This document shows positions 45,801 to 53,853 of a stretch of DNA of 59,654 nt, piece by piece. Under the pieces are notes generated by a model. The model ran no database searches. It worked only from the letters and a program-made list of their open reading frames with translations, and had not been told where the DNA came from. Within the stretch, counting starts at the first letter, position 1, and each line of letters begins with the position of its first letter. Origin of the DNA: Candidatus Zipacnadia bacterium (lineage in GTDB: Bacteria; Armatimonadota; Zipacnadia; Zipacnadales; UBA5352); assembly GCA_029820945.1 (NCBI GenBank), contig JALGUJ010000016.1:1-59654 (forward strand), given 5' to 3'. The translations under genes were made by a program, and so were the position numbers.

Positions 45801-48734
45801 TCATTCGTAGGAGTATCCGAACAGGGCGATCTCGCCGGGCTCGACCGCGAGCGTTACCGTCTGCTCCCCGTTGACCACGACCTCGCCTGTGCGCAGATTG
45901 GTGACGGACACCGGGCGGGGGAAACGGATGGTGCGCGACCGGCCCTCGCTACCGAGCAGCGCCAGCGCGCGCGGGCCGAAGATCGCGGGGCCACCGCTCG
46001 TCCAGGGCTCAACGTCCGCGCGGTGGCAGAGCTGGCGCAGCACCTCGGCGGAGGGCGGCGCAGCGCTGAAGACGGAGGTGCAGCGGGGGAAGCTGCGCAG
46101 CGACAGCCCGCAGTACTCTGTGCCCGCGATCGATCCCAGCCACTCCGCGTGCTCGTCGGCGCTGATGAACCGCGGGCTGACGGCCTGGGCGAAGCCGTAG
46201 GGGCCGGCTTCCGCCATCGCGGGAGTGACGCTCACGCGGCCGCGGCTGTGCAGGGGAACGAGCTTGATGCCGGTCAGATACTCCATGGTGCGCCCGGTGA
46301 TGAGGCGCTCGGCGACCGCGCCCGGCGCGTACACCCAGATGAGCAGCGCGCCGTCGCGGCAGGTGGCGCGCGCCAGCCGGCGGCCGTCCTCGGCGCGGAT
46401 CGTGAGCACGTCCGCCATCAACCAGGCCGCCGCCGGATGCGGGTGCCCCGCCACGGCGTCCCTGAGCAGGTAGAGGCGCCACGGGATACCCGACGCCGAG
46501 CAGGCCGCCAGTTGCCCCGCCAGCAGGGGCCCGGCCAGCCCGCCGGGCTCCGACAGGTAGCGCGCGCTCGCGTCGTCCACGACGACGCCCAGCGGGATGT
46601 GAGCTTCCGCTGCGGCGTCCGGGAAGTCCGGGCGGGGCAACTGCGGGGCTCGCGCCAGTACCTCTGCCTCGCCGATGATGCCCGCGCCGGTGACCGCCGC
46701 GGACGCGAAGTGCTGCTGGGCGTGGGCCGGCGTGATGCGCTCAAGGTAGAGCACGCCCGCCAGACGGGCCGACTCAGCCGGGAATGCCGGCACGGGCGGC
46801 GGGCCCGGCAGCCACTGGGTGCCGGTCAGGAAGTCCAGGGCGCCGCTCTCGAGCACCCGCGACAGGGCGAGATGCGGCCACCTCCAGTCGCCGTGCCGCG
46901 ACTGCGCCAGCATGTGACCGTAGCAGGCGCCGACCAGTTTGGCCCCGCCGCTCGCCTCGCGCACCGCGCCGGCCATCTCCAGCAGCAGGTCGGCCGGCGC
47001 CGAGGCGCGGAACTGCTGCAGGTCGATCATCGGCTGGTCCGTGCCCGGATCGTAGAGCGAGGGCTCCTCGTCGGCGGGGAGCGGCCTCGGCAGTCGCACG
47101 GCGTCGAAGCCCTCGAACGGCCGGTCCAGCCCCCGCCTCCTGCCCATCCACGCATCGCGGAAGTCCGCCACGCTGCCGTAGCTCGTCCTCACCCAGTCCC
47201 GGTAGGCCGCCAGGCGCAACGGCGTGTACTCGTCGCCCAGGCCGAGTGAGGCACCCCACGGCCGCCATGCGCCGAGATCGCCGGCCTGCAGCTCGTAGCC
47301 GATCACGCGCGTGCCCCACGGAGCCGCCTCGGCGTGCTCGACGAGTGCCCGCAGGCGGTCGAGCGCCTCGCGCTGCCAGCCCGGCGAGATCAGGTCGGGG
47401 AAGGTGCGTTTGCGCCCGAAGATCTGCGGAGGCGCGACCGCGGCGCCGTCGAACTGCTGGAGCTGGTCGGCATGAGCTGCGTCCCAGCCGGGGGAGGAGC
47501 CCACGTGGACCTGCAGCAGCACCCCCGCCTGGGGATGGCTGCCCAGGGCCGCCGCGACCCGCCGGTCCAGTCCGCTGAAGTCCATACTCCCATCGTCCGC
47601 GAGCGCGTCCGGGGCGTAGCCGAACGGGTGGAAGTCCGTGGTCGCCGCGACCCCAACGATCGCCGCACGATCCTGGGCCGGGCATCGGCCGCGAAGCTCG
47701 AGCACCTGCGGCGCCCATCGCTCGCCCGAGTGCACAATCGCCGGCGGCGACAGATCGGTGTCGATCGACGCCTCCGCCGGCGGCGGGGCGGCGCCGCCCA
47801 CCGCCACCGGCAACGGCCTGGCTCCGGGCCCGACCAGCAGCGCGTGGTCCGAGTGCACGCGGAGTCGGTAACGGCCCGGCGGCAGCCATTCGGGCGCCCG
47901 CAGGCCCCGGGCGGCAAGCTGCGTGCCCTCTCCCTCAGTCGACGTCGTCATGGGAGCCTGCGCGATGAGGCCGCCCGCCTCGGAGGTGAGCTGCGCCACG
48001 ACCCCCCGCGGAGGGTCGCCGGTCCGAAGGCGTGCTCGCACCGGAACCGGCTCTCCGGGGCCCAGCGTGGTTGGAGCATCGAGGTCCTCGACCTCGACGT
48101 CGCGCATCGGTGCCGCGTGGGCCGCGATCTCGTCGATATACAGGTCGTACCGTACCCCCGGGGCCAGCGGCTGCACCACCAGCGCCAGGCGGATGACGGG
48201 CAGGTCGATGCCGGGGAAGGGGTCGGCTCGGCCCGACTCGGGTGCGAGGTCGGACAGGGAGACGCGGACCTGCCGCCAGTTCAGCTCCGCGGCGAGGTCC
48301 ACCGGGGCGCTGAGGTAGCGCGCGCCGTCGGCGTCGATCAGCTCGACGCGCAGCATCAGCTCGTGACCGTTGGGGTTCTTGAGCCACAGGGAGATCGCGT
48401 CCATGGGGCGGCTGAGCGAGCGCGACCAGGCCAGCCGCGCGCTCCGCTGCGCGTCGCCGGCCGACTGCACCCGCCAGCGCAGGCTCCGGCCCTCGACGCT
48501 CGCCGAGGCGAACGGCGCCAGGTCCCAGGTGCGGAAGTCGAATGATGGCTCGTCAGGGCTGCGAGCGGCGCTGAACGCCGCGGGGTCCTCGCAGGAGGAG
48601 ATGGTGCGAACGTCCATGGTCACCGTCGCGTTATCTGAGCGAGCGGCGGAGGCAAGGAAAGCGAGCAGAAGCAAAGGCCCCAGAGTGGCGAGGCGGGCAC
48701 TGCGGGTCACGGTATGAGGGTCTCGGGTTGCCAT
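45801..48734 (-). CDS. Large secreted GH42-like glycosidase
   Basis: 977 residues from ATG 48734. Signal peptide (LATLGPLLLLAFLASAARS). Residues ~20-200 are a carbohydrate-binding jelly roll (FDFRTWDLAPFASASVEGRS ... VVQPLAPGVRYDLYIDEI). From ~370 a TIM barrel resembles beta-galactosidase-type GH42 proteins: QVHVGSSPGWD, YELQAGDLGAWRPWG, KLVGACYGHML, GIIGEAEVLAR and LRDAVAGHPHPAAAWLM. The usual GEW tryptophan-glutamate pair reads GAW here, so the catalytic acid is uncertain. C-terminal beta domain. It overlaps the pseudopilin gene by 28 nt, so the two are translated together. Confidence 0.6.
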   Translation of the reverse strand: MATRDPHTVTRSARLATLGPLLLLAFLASAARSDNATVTMDVRTISSCEDPAAFSAARSPDEPSFDFRTWDLAPFASASVEGRSLRWRVQSAGDAQRSARLAWSRSLSRPMDAISLWLKNPNGHELMLRVELIDADGARYLSAPVDLAAELNWRQVRVSLSDLAPESGRADPFPGIDLPVIRLALVVQPLAPGVRYDLYIDEIAAHAAPMRDVEVEDLDAPTTLGPGEPVPVRARLRTGDPPRGVVAQLTSEAGGLIAQAPMTTSTEGEGTQLAARGLRAPEWLPPGRYRLRVHSDHALLVGPGARPLPVAVGGAAPPPAEASIDTDLSPPAIVHSGERWAPQVLELRGRCPAQDRAAIVGVAATTDFHPFGYAPDALADDGSMDFSGLDRRVAAALGSHPQAGVLLQVHVGSSPGWDAAHADQLQQFDGAAVAPPQIFGRKRTFPDLISPGWQREALDRLRALVEHAEAAPWGTRVIGYELQAGDLGAWRPWGASLGLGDEYTPLRLAAYRDWVRTSYGSVADFRDAWMGRRRGLDRPFEGFDAVRLPRPLPADEEPSLYDPGTDQPMIDLQQFRASAPADLLLEMAGAVREASGGAKLVGACYGHMLAQSRHGDWRWPHLALSRVLESGALDFLTGTQWLPGPPPVPAFPAESARLAGVLYLERITPAHAQQHFASAAVTGAGIIGEAEVLARAPQLPRPDFPDAAAEAHIPLGVVVDDASARYLSEPGGLAGPLLAGQLAACSASGIPWRLYLLRDAVAGHPHPAAAWLMADVLTIRAEDGRRLARATCRDGALLIWVYAPGAVAERLITGRTMEYLTGIKLVPLHSRGRVSVTPAMAEAGPYGFAQAVSPRFISADEHAEWLGSIAGTEYCGLSLRSFPRCTSVFSAAPPSAEVLRQLCHRADVEPWTSGGPAIFGPRALALLGSEGRSRTIRFPRPVSVTNLRTGEVVVNGEQTVTLAVEPGEIALFGYSYE

Positions 48735-49159
48735 GACTGGATGTCGGCCTCGGCACCGGCGCCCCCTTCCGCGCGGTCGGCGCCGTTGGACCACAGATCA
48801 AATGGGCGCGCGTCGTCACCGGGCGCGACGTAGATGAGCGGACTCCCCCAGGCGTCAGCCAGTACCGCGGCATCCGGAAGGTAGGGGCCGCGCCATCGGA
48901 TCGGCCGCGGCTCCTTGGTCGGCCGCTGCAGCAGTGCGTTGAGGCCCTGATCGGTCGTGGGGAAGACGCCCCCGTTATCGATGGCATACTTCTCGAGTTC
49001 GTCCATCACGAGCCGCATTCGCTCGATCGTCAGCTCGCGAGCTTCTACTTCGGGGTCACCGGCGAAGCGCCAGGTGAGCATGAGGGCGAATGCCGCGACG
49101 ACCGCGGCGGCGATGAGCGTCTCGGACGGCGTCAGTCCCCGGCGACGACTGCGATACAT
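48707..49159 (-). CDS. Orphan GspG-like type II secretion pseudopilin
   Basis: 150 residues. The prepilin signal is short and basic (MYRSRRRG), cleaved before LTPSETLIAAAVVAAFALM; position 5 of the mature protein is the required Glu, although the usual FTLIE reads LTPSE. The GspG globular signature follows: ERMRLVMDELEKYAIDNGGV, FPTTDQGLNALLQRP, WRGPYLPDA and WGSPLIYVAPG, with aspartates for calcium near the end. No other gsp genes are in the window. It overlaps the secreted glycosidase gene, suggesting an added piston subunit tied to that cargo. Confidence 0.8.
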   Translation of the reverse strand: MYRSRRRGLTPSETLIAAAVVAAFALMLTWRFAGDPEVEARELTIERMRLVMDELEKYAIDNGGVFPTTDQGLNALLQRPTKEPRPIRWRGPYLPDAAVLADAWGSPLIYVAPGDDARPFDLWSNGADRAEGGAGAEADIQSWQPETLIP

Positions 49160-49311
49160 GACTGCGATTCCCCGCAGGATCCTGCGCCACTGTGCGCGGA
49201 GCCGCCCATGGGGCGTGCCTTCGGGTCGCGGGCATTCTACGACATGCCCGATGCGCTGTCAACCGCGCGGCTCCCGCCGCTCTCGGCCAGAGGGGGTGGC
49301 GGGCACAAGGG

Positions 49312-49337
49312 CGGGCGCGACACAGCTCCGCGCCCTA
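49312..49337. repeat. Partial copy of the dnaE2-type palindromic repeat
   Basis: GGGCGCGACACAGCTCCGCG followed by CCCTAC resembles the right end of the elements at 8841 and 9875. The rest of the gap 49160-49453 is GC-rich, with another short palindrome (GGGGGTGCCCACCCC, 49377-49391), and holds no gene that I can support. Confidence 0.45.
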
Positions 49338-49453
49338 CGGCACACGGGAACGGGCCGAATCCGTTCAGGTGGACGGGGGTGCCCACCCCGGCGGCCGCCG
49401 CAGGGGCGACACGCCGTGGACGGCAACGGCCGGGTGGACGCGCAGGGCGCCCG

Positions 49454-50464
49454 TCAGGGCGGCAGGGCGATCTCGGCCAGCACGGGGCGGTGGTCGGATG
49501 GCTGCGCCTCCTCGGTCCAGCAGCGGAGAGCGCGCGCCCCTCCGCCGGTCCAGAGGTAGTCGATGCGAAGGAGCGCCAGCTTGCGCCGCCAGACGAAGGT
49601 GTGCCCGAACCCTCGGCCCGCCGCGTCGAACGCGTCGCTCAGATGTGCGTCCAGTCGGCGCCAGTACCGCGACGTCGGCGGGGTGTTCATGTCGCCCGCG
49701 ACGATGAGCGGCACCTCGGCCGGCAGGTGCTCGATGAGTTGGGCGAACTTGCTGTCGCGGACCGTGACTCCGGTGCGGACGTAGCGGGCGAGCGGCTCGA
49801 CCTGTCGCGGCATCGACCGCGACCTGGTCGCGCGCGGGAAGTGCACGTTCATGACCGTCACAGGTCCCGCGTCCGTCTCGGCCTCGACCAGCGCCATCGA
49901 GCGGGGGCGGTAGGGACCGGTGCGGATGACCTCCCGCCGCGTGATCCGCCGGCGCACGTAGATGCGCAGATCGCCGCTGCGCATGCTCTCCCAGCCGGGC
50001 AGCAGGTCGGCGAAGCGGGGCCGCGCGCTCTCCTGCAGGCAGACGATGTCGCAGTCCCAGGACAGGATGCGGCCCTGCACCGTCTCGCGGTCCCTGGTGT
50101 AGCCGTACACGTTCCAGGTCGCGATCCTGACAACGGCCTCTCCTGGACGCGACTCTCGGGGCAGGGTGATCTGCCACCCGGCGAGGCAGAAGAGCGCGAA
50201 GAGGGCCGCCGCGCAGTTGCCCGCCGAGAGCAGCGGCCGCCGCGCGATCGCGGTGACCAGAAGCATCAGCGCCGCTGGCGCGATCCACTGCACCTGCGGT
50301 CCGTAGGTGAGCAGCGCGGTCGGCCACCAGTCCTCCCCCGGTCGATGCTCCAGTGCCCAGACGCCGCCCACGATCATCCACGCCGCCACCGACAGGGCGG
50401 TCAGAGCGCAGCCGCGGCGGCGTGATCTCGGGCGCTCCAGGGCGCGCTCCGCCCGCTCGCTCAT
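49454..50464 (-). CDS. Membrane-anchored endonuclease/exonuclease/phosphatase protein, copy 2
   Basis: 336 residues from ATG 50464, which overlaps the upstream stop (ATGA). Three hydrophobic N-terminal segments precede an EEP domain: VRIATWNVYG (metal Asn), IVCLQE (metal Glu), VAGDMNTPP (Asp-x-Asn) and PSDHRPV (catalytic Asp-His). All residues needed are there. The catalytic domain should lie outside the membrane if three segments are counted. EEP proteins cut phosphodiesters in nucleic acids, lipids or nucleotides. It is a tandem duplicate of the upstream gene. Confidence 0.8.
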   Translation of the reverse strand: MSERAERALERPRSRRRGCALTALSVAAWMIVGGVWALEHRPGEDWWPTALLTYGPQVQWIAPAALMLLVTAIARRPLLSAGNCAAALFALFCLAGWQITLPRESRPGEAVVRIATWNVYGYTRDRETVQGRILSWDCDIVCLQESARPRFADLLPGWESMRSGDLRIYVRRRITRREVIRTGPYRPRSMALVEAETDAGPVTVMNVHFPRATRSRSMPRQVEPLARYVRTGVTVRDSKFAQLIEHLPAEVPLIVAGDMNTPPTSRYWRRLDAHLSDAFDAAGRGFGHTFVWRRKLALLRIDYLWTGGGARALRCWTEEAQPSDHRPVLAEIALPP

Positions 50465-51459
50465 GATCCGCCGCCTTCGCCCCCGGCGAACCGCATCTGG
50501 GCGATGACCGACCTGTGATCGGACGGCCCGCTCGGCCCCACCCGGCAGGACGCCGGCTGCAGGCCGCGTCCCGCCCAGATGTAGTCGATGCGGAAGACCG
50601 GGATTCCGTGCGGCACGAAGGTGTAGCCGGTGCCCCGCCCCGCGGCGGAGAAGCAGTCGGTCAGGCTCTCGCTCATCCGTCGGCAGAAGCGGGAAGGGGG
50701 AGGGGTGTTGAAGTCGCCGGCCACGATCACCGGGAGCTCCTGGGCCGCGAGCCACTCATGGATGGCTGCATACTGCACCTCCCGCACCCGCACGGTGTGC
50801 CGCAGGTAGTCGGGCCAGAGCCGCCGCCAGTAGGGGTAGGACATCTCCGGCTGCGACATCTCGATGTGCACGTTCAGCACCTGCAGTCTCCCGGCAGCCA
50901 CCTCCACCTCCGTCGCCAGGGAGTCCGGCAGGCCACGCATGCCCGGTGAGATGCGCTCGGTGCTGAGGATGCGCCCGCGCACAAATGTGCGCAGGTCCCC
51001 GGCCCGCGCCTCGACGTAGCCGGGGAGCAACCCCTCGAAGCCGTCCGCATCGGTCTCCTGCAGGCAGATCACGTCGCACTGCAGCCACTCGGCGAGCGCG
51101 AACTCATCGGCGCGCTCGGCCTGGCCGAAGAGGTTGTGCGATACCACGGCCAGCTCTGGGCTCTGGGGAGAGCGGCCAGGGTTCAGGCACAGCCCGCCCG
51201 GCCCCAGCAGGGCGATCGCGAGCATCGCCAGGTCGAGGGCCGCGGCCGGCCAGATCCTCGCCACCAGCGCCCAGACCAGCGCGCCCAGCGGCAGCAAGGG
51301 CCAGAGCGCCTGCGGGGAGTAGGTGAAGGCCGTGGTCAACCAGTGGCGGTCACCCGGCCAGCGCGACAGCGCCCAGCCCGCCAGGACAAGGACCGCCGCG
51401 ACCAGTGTTGCGACCCACGCGCCACGCTGCGCGACCTCGAGGTCAGCCCACCTCGGCAT
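50461..51459 (-). CDS. Membrane-anchored endonuclease/exonuclease/phosphatase protein, copy 1
   Basis: 332 residues. Three hydrophobic segments (AWVATLVAAVLVLAGWALS and two more), then the EEP motifs VVSHNLFG, VICLQETDADGFEGLLPG, VAGDFNTPP and PSDHRSV. Compared with copy 2 the first motif has SHN where WN is normal, but the metal Asn is kept. It starts 2 nt after the D-aminopeptidase gene and overlaps copy 2 by 4 nt, so the three genes are one operon. The N-terminal topology resembles YafD-type proteins. Confidence 0.8.
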   Translation of the reverse strand: MPRWADLEVAQRGAWVATLVAAVLVLAGWALSRWPGDRHWLTTAFTYSPQALWPLLPLGALVWALVARIWPAAALDLAMLAIALLGPGGLCLNPGRSPQSPELAVVSHNLFGQAERADEFALAEWLQCDVICLQETDADGFEGLLPGYVEARAGDLRTFVRGRILSTERISPGMRGLPDSLATEVEVAAGRLQVLNVHIEMSQPEMSYPYWRRLWPDYLRHTVRVREVQYAAIHEWLAAQELPVIVAGDFNTPPPSRFCRRMSESLTDCFSAAGRGTGYTFVPHGIPVFRIDYIWAGRGLQPASCRVGPSGPSDHRSVIAQMRFAGGEGGGS

Positions 51460-51461
51460 GG

Positions 51462-52235
51462 TCAGACCCGCAGCTCGCAGATGTCATCGGAGGTCTTCCG
51501 CACGGTGCGGTTGTCCACGAACTCCCAGCCGGCGTCGAGCGAGGACTGGATGCCGACGCCCTCCAGGTAGCGGATCTCCTGGGTGTAGGGACCCTCGAAG
51601 AAGTAGGGCTCGATCTCGCCGACGCGCTCGCAGGCCTCCGTCGCGCGCTCGCGGATCAGCTCACAGGCCGCGGCGTGGGAGAGGTGAATGGCAAGCTCCC
51701 GGCCGAGCGCCTGCTTGACCGCGGCGCCGACGATGTTTGGGACCAGCTCGCGCGCCTCCTCGACCGCCACGTCGTCGCCGGCGATGAAGATGGTCGGCAC
51801 GCCCATGGTCCCGGCCATGAGTGCGCGGCAGCCGAACTCGCCCAGCTCCACCCCGTTGATCTTGTAGTACTCGATGGACTTGGACGAGTAGGTGTGGCAG
51901 AGCACGCCGTCCGTGCCCGCCCGCGCGTGCTGGCCCACGAACATCAGCGCATCGAAGGTCTCGTCGAGGGAATACGGCGGCCTGATCGGACCGCGGGCGA
52001 TGAGCTTCGCGTCGCGATGGAACTCCTCCTCGACAATCCCGCCCGACCCGTGGCCGTCCCAGACGATCACCTCCGCATCGCAGTCGAAGTCCAGGATGCC
52101 GTCGATGCAGGCATTCACCTCGCCGGTGAGCAGCCGCATCCAGCGGATCTTGTCCTCGGGCGTGACATCGCGCGTCTGGTTGAACCGGCTGATAAGCGCC
52201 GGCCCCTCAAGGTCGGTAATCATGTGGATCTTCAT
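51462..52235 (-). CDS. M55 D-aminopeptidase (DppA-like)
   Basis: 257 residues. Zinc site and family pattern: MKIHMITDLEGPALISRF, IVWDGHGSGG, MFVGQHARAGT, with IFIAGDDVAVEEA and VKQALGRELAIHLSHAAA following. DppA removes D-alanine from the N-terminus of small peptides and forms a decameric ring with self-compartmented sites. No signal peptide: cytoplasmic, so it would recycle imported wall peptides. It heads the operon with the two EEP genes. The CapA-M15 enzyme at 14834 is a possible extracellular source of such peptides. Confidence 0.85.
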   Translation of the reverse strand: MKIHMITDLEGPALISRFNQTRDVTPEDKIRWMRLLTGEVNACIDGILDFDCDAEVIVWDGHGSGGIVEEEFHRDAKLIARGPIRPPYSLDETFDALMFVGQHARAGTDGVLCHTYSSKSIEYYKINGVELGEFGCRALMAGTMGVPTIFIAGDDVAVEEARELVPNIVGAAVKQALGRELAIHLSHAAACELIRERATEACERVGEIEPYFFEGPYTQEIRYLEGVGIQSSLDAGWEFVDNRTVRKTSDDICELRV

Positions 52236-52345
52236 CGCGCACCTCCGTGTCCGGTATTGGCGGCGAACGGTTCGGCTGGCTCGCCGCAGAGCGCAGGTGG
52301 GGACTGTGACCTAACCGTGTCGTGCGTCCCGGCAGAGCCCGAGCG

Positions 52346-53824
52346 TCAGTCGCCGGCCATCGGGCAGGCGCTCAGGTCGATCAACTGGCACTCGCCCTCC
52401 AGGCGCGGGACGGTCACGATGCGATCGCCCACGCGTCGCCTGACGGGCGCCTCGTTGTCGCCGAAGTCCGTTCGCCTGACCAGCAGCCGGTCGCCCAGCT
52501 TCAGCCCGGAGACGACCGTCCCGGGGCGCTTCGGCACGTCGAACAGGACCGGCCGGCCATCGGCGATGAACTCGCGGTAGGCGAGCATCCCGTCCAGCAC
52601 CTCCGTGAGCAGGCGTATCTCCTTGGTGGTCTCTTCCGGCCGGCACCACATCATCAGCCCATCGGAGCCGCGCAGGTATAGGTGCCACAGGAGCTCCTGA
52701 TAGGCGCGCTCGGACATCTGCGGTACCGGCTCAGCGTCGGCGGGTGGCGCGGTCGTGTGCCAGTGCATCCACGTGATCAGCGGGATGTCCTGCGGCGTAT
52801 GCTCGCCGGCGTTCGTGCCGACCTTCAGGAGGTTGTAGAACCACCGGTAGTCGTCGTTGTCCCAGTCGGGGTACCACGACCACGTGGCGTACCAGGTGTA
52901 GACCACGGGGTTGGCGAAGGTGTAGCCCGCCGGGCCGAACTCGTGGTACCAGGGCCGGTACTTGGCGAGCTGGTCCTCGATGTAGGGGGCGCCGGGCGGC
53001 AGCTCCTCATAGTAGTCGTACCAGTAGCGGATCCCGCCGTGGGGATAGACGCTGTAGTTGCCGATCAGCGCCTCCGGGAAGTACTCCTGGACGACCTCCA
53101 CGCAGCATTCGCGCTGCAACTCGCAGCGGATCTCGCGCAGCGCCTGCTGGAATGCCGCGAAGTCGTCGATGTCGGGGATGTGCTCGCGGCAGACGGTGCA
53201 GCGCTTGGAGCTCTCCCACGCCCCGTTCCACTCGATCGGCCCGTCGATCTCCCAGTCCAGATAAAGGAAGTCGATCACGATCCCGGCCTCCTGATACCGG
53301 TCCAGGAAGCTGCGGAACTGCGCCTTGATGTCGTCCTTGCGATGCTGCAGCCGGAAGGGGCAGCCCATCTTCCTGCGCGAGTGGAAGCTGTCGTCGTGGA
53401 AGGGCACCCCATTGGCCGCCAGGTGCAGCGTGCTTTCGTCACCGTTGAAGAAGGAGTGCATGGCGCGGGAGGCGTGCACGCCCACCTCCAGCCCGAGCTC
53501 CTGCTGCAGCCGGCCCATGCGCAGGCATTCGGCCATACGCTCTTCGTTGCCCGGCGCCACATGCGCGCACATGGCCAGGCCGCGGGCGTCCAGCGCGCGC
53601 AGGACCGTCTTCGCCTCCTCGTCATCCTCGGGCAGCCAGCCCTCCAGCCGAGAGCCGCGGATCGGCAGCGCTCCGGCGCGGTCATTCTCCAGCGGCGGGA
53701 TCTCCTCGATCAGCTCTGTGAGCACCTCTTCGGCTGTCATACGTTTCTGAGCCTCACAAGTCTGCGACGTGGCGACGAGCGCAAGGCCCATCGCTGTGAT
53801 TGCCGTCCAAAGAGCGAATCTCAC
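52346..53824 (-). CDS. Secreted protein of unknown function, glycosidase-like barrel
   Basis: 492 residues from GTG 53824 after GAGGAGG. Signal peptide (FALWTAITAMGLALVATSQ). The body alternates hydrophobic strands and helices as in a TIM barrel: DARGLAMCAHVAPG, IDFLYLDWEIDGPIEWNG, RCTVCREHIPDI (a CxxC pair), GGIRYWYDYYEELPPG, TWMHWHTTAPP and GSDGLMMWCRPEE. The DWEIDGP and WMHWH positions look like barrel-end catalytic sites. No family recognised; the two-domain plan with a small C-terminal beta domain is common in glycosidases. It follows the giant lyase gene after 29 nt, so it probably works on the same polymer. Confidence 0.5.
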   Translation of the reverse strand: MRFALWTAITAMGLALVATSQTCEAQKRMTAEEVLTELIEEIPPLENDRAGALPIRGSRLEGWLPEDDEEAKTVLRALDARGLAMCAHVAPGNEERMAECLRMGRLQQELGLEVGVHASRAMHSFFNGDESTLHLAANGVPFHDDSFHSRRKMGCPFRLQHRKDDIKAQFRSFLDRYQEAGIVIDFLYLDWEIDGPIEWNGAWESSKRCTVCREHIPDIDDFAAFQQALREIRCELQRECCVEVVQEYFPEALIGNYSVYPHGGIRYWYDYYEELPPGAPYIEDQLAKYRPWYHEFGPAGYTFANPVVYTWYATWSWYPDWDNDDYRWFYNLLKVGTNAGEHTPQDIPLITWMHWHTTAPPADAEPVPQMSERAYQELLWHLYLRGSDGLMMWCRPEETTKEIRLLTEVLDGMLAYREFIADGRPVLFDVPKRPGTVVSGLKLGDRLLVRRTDFGDNEAPVRRRVGDRIVTVPRLEGECQLIDLSACPMAGD

Positions 53825-53853
53825 GGTTGCGTCCTCCTCGCTTCTGTTGGGTG

